A stretch of 15,107 bases of DNA from Ectocarpus siliculosus (taxonomy: Eukaryota; Sar; Phaeophyceae; Ectocarpales; Ectocarpaceae): positions 1,836,827 through 1,851,933 of the forward strand of contig FN649758.1 of the NCBI GenBank assembly GCA_000310025.1, given 5' to 3'. The notes beneath the pieces are model-generated. The model searched no databases. It saw nothing but the letters and a program-made list of their open reading frames with translations, and was not told the origin of the DNA. The position numbers and the translations under genes were made by a program. Numbering within the stretch: the stretch's first letter is position 1; each line of letters starts with the position of its first letter. Below, in pieces: positions 14,953 through 15,107 of the stretch.

Positions 14953-15107
14953 AGGCCGAGGGTAATCGAATCGACGGATGCAGTCTGTTTTTTTTCGTGT
15001 GGTCAGTGGGGCTAAGGCAGCCACACTGGGTGTAATACTGGGTGTGTCATTTAGAATGTCAACGAACTTGTCTGTTCCGGTTGGCGGTTGTTTGTCGGTC
15101 GATGACA
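14953..15107 (+). other. Right-edge intron sequence
   Basis: No exon, repeat or regulatory site is recognised. It is presumed to be the continuing intron of the Tudor-like gene. Confidence 0.4.

Noticed and set aside
14708-14965. Extension of Tudor-like exon 2 through the frame to 14965
   Set aside because: It crosses a minisatellite with changing unit lengths, and a good gtgaga donor lies at 14708.

Overview
This is nuclear DNA from a eukaryote with intron-rich genes. Short exons (70-717 bp) carry clear GT-AG introns of 0.2-1.8 kb. Introns and spacers are full of microsatellites, long G or C runs, minisatellites and truncated LINE retrotransposons. A 23-nt (TTAGGG)n-type tract, the style of the introns and the kind of proteins suggest a stramenopile, perhaps a brown alga; that placement is inference. 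No tRNA, rRNA, CRISPR array or bacterial-type operon was seen. Layout: (1) 270-2236, + strand: the last three exons of an NAD-dependent glycerol-3-phosphate dehydrogenase of the GpsA/plastid type; its N-terminal Rossmann part lies off the left edge. (2) 2237-5275: a roughly 3 kb convergent spacer with short duplications and no recognisable gene. (3) 5276-11775, - strand: a complete eight-exon gene rebuilt here from splice sites and reading phase (1701 nt, 566 aa). The protein has two tandem thioredoxin/redoxin-like modules with active sites CTNC and CVRC, joined by an Ala/Pro-rich linker holding three copies of a CX4C-KLVR(K/R)PK motif. The tail ends in FTMDEDF. (4) 11776-13533: a divergent spacer with a few weak ORFs and two neat inverted repeats. 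(5) 13534-14707 and onward, + strand: the 5' end of a gene whose split first domain (VGRAVRKEF ... YTDGDSEDL) looks like a Tudor/chromatin-reader-type module, followed by a low-complexity Ser/Ala tail with a basic nuclear-localisation-like cluster. It runs off the right edge. The thioredoxin gene is the most interesting part. The two modules share intron positions and phases, so the gene seems to have grown by internal duplication of an exon set. Its introns hold four 3' ends of one LINE family, all in the sense orientation and all abutting a C run on the gene strand. Two of these have perfect 16-bp target-site duplications. The donor site of exon 7 lies inside a 44-bp dispersed repeat that also occurs in intron 2 of the dehydrogenase gene.
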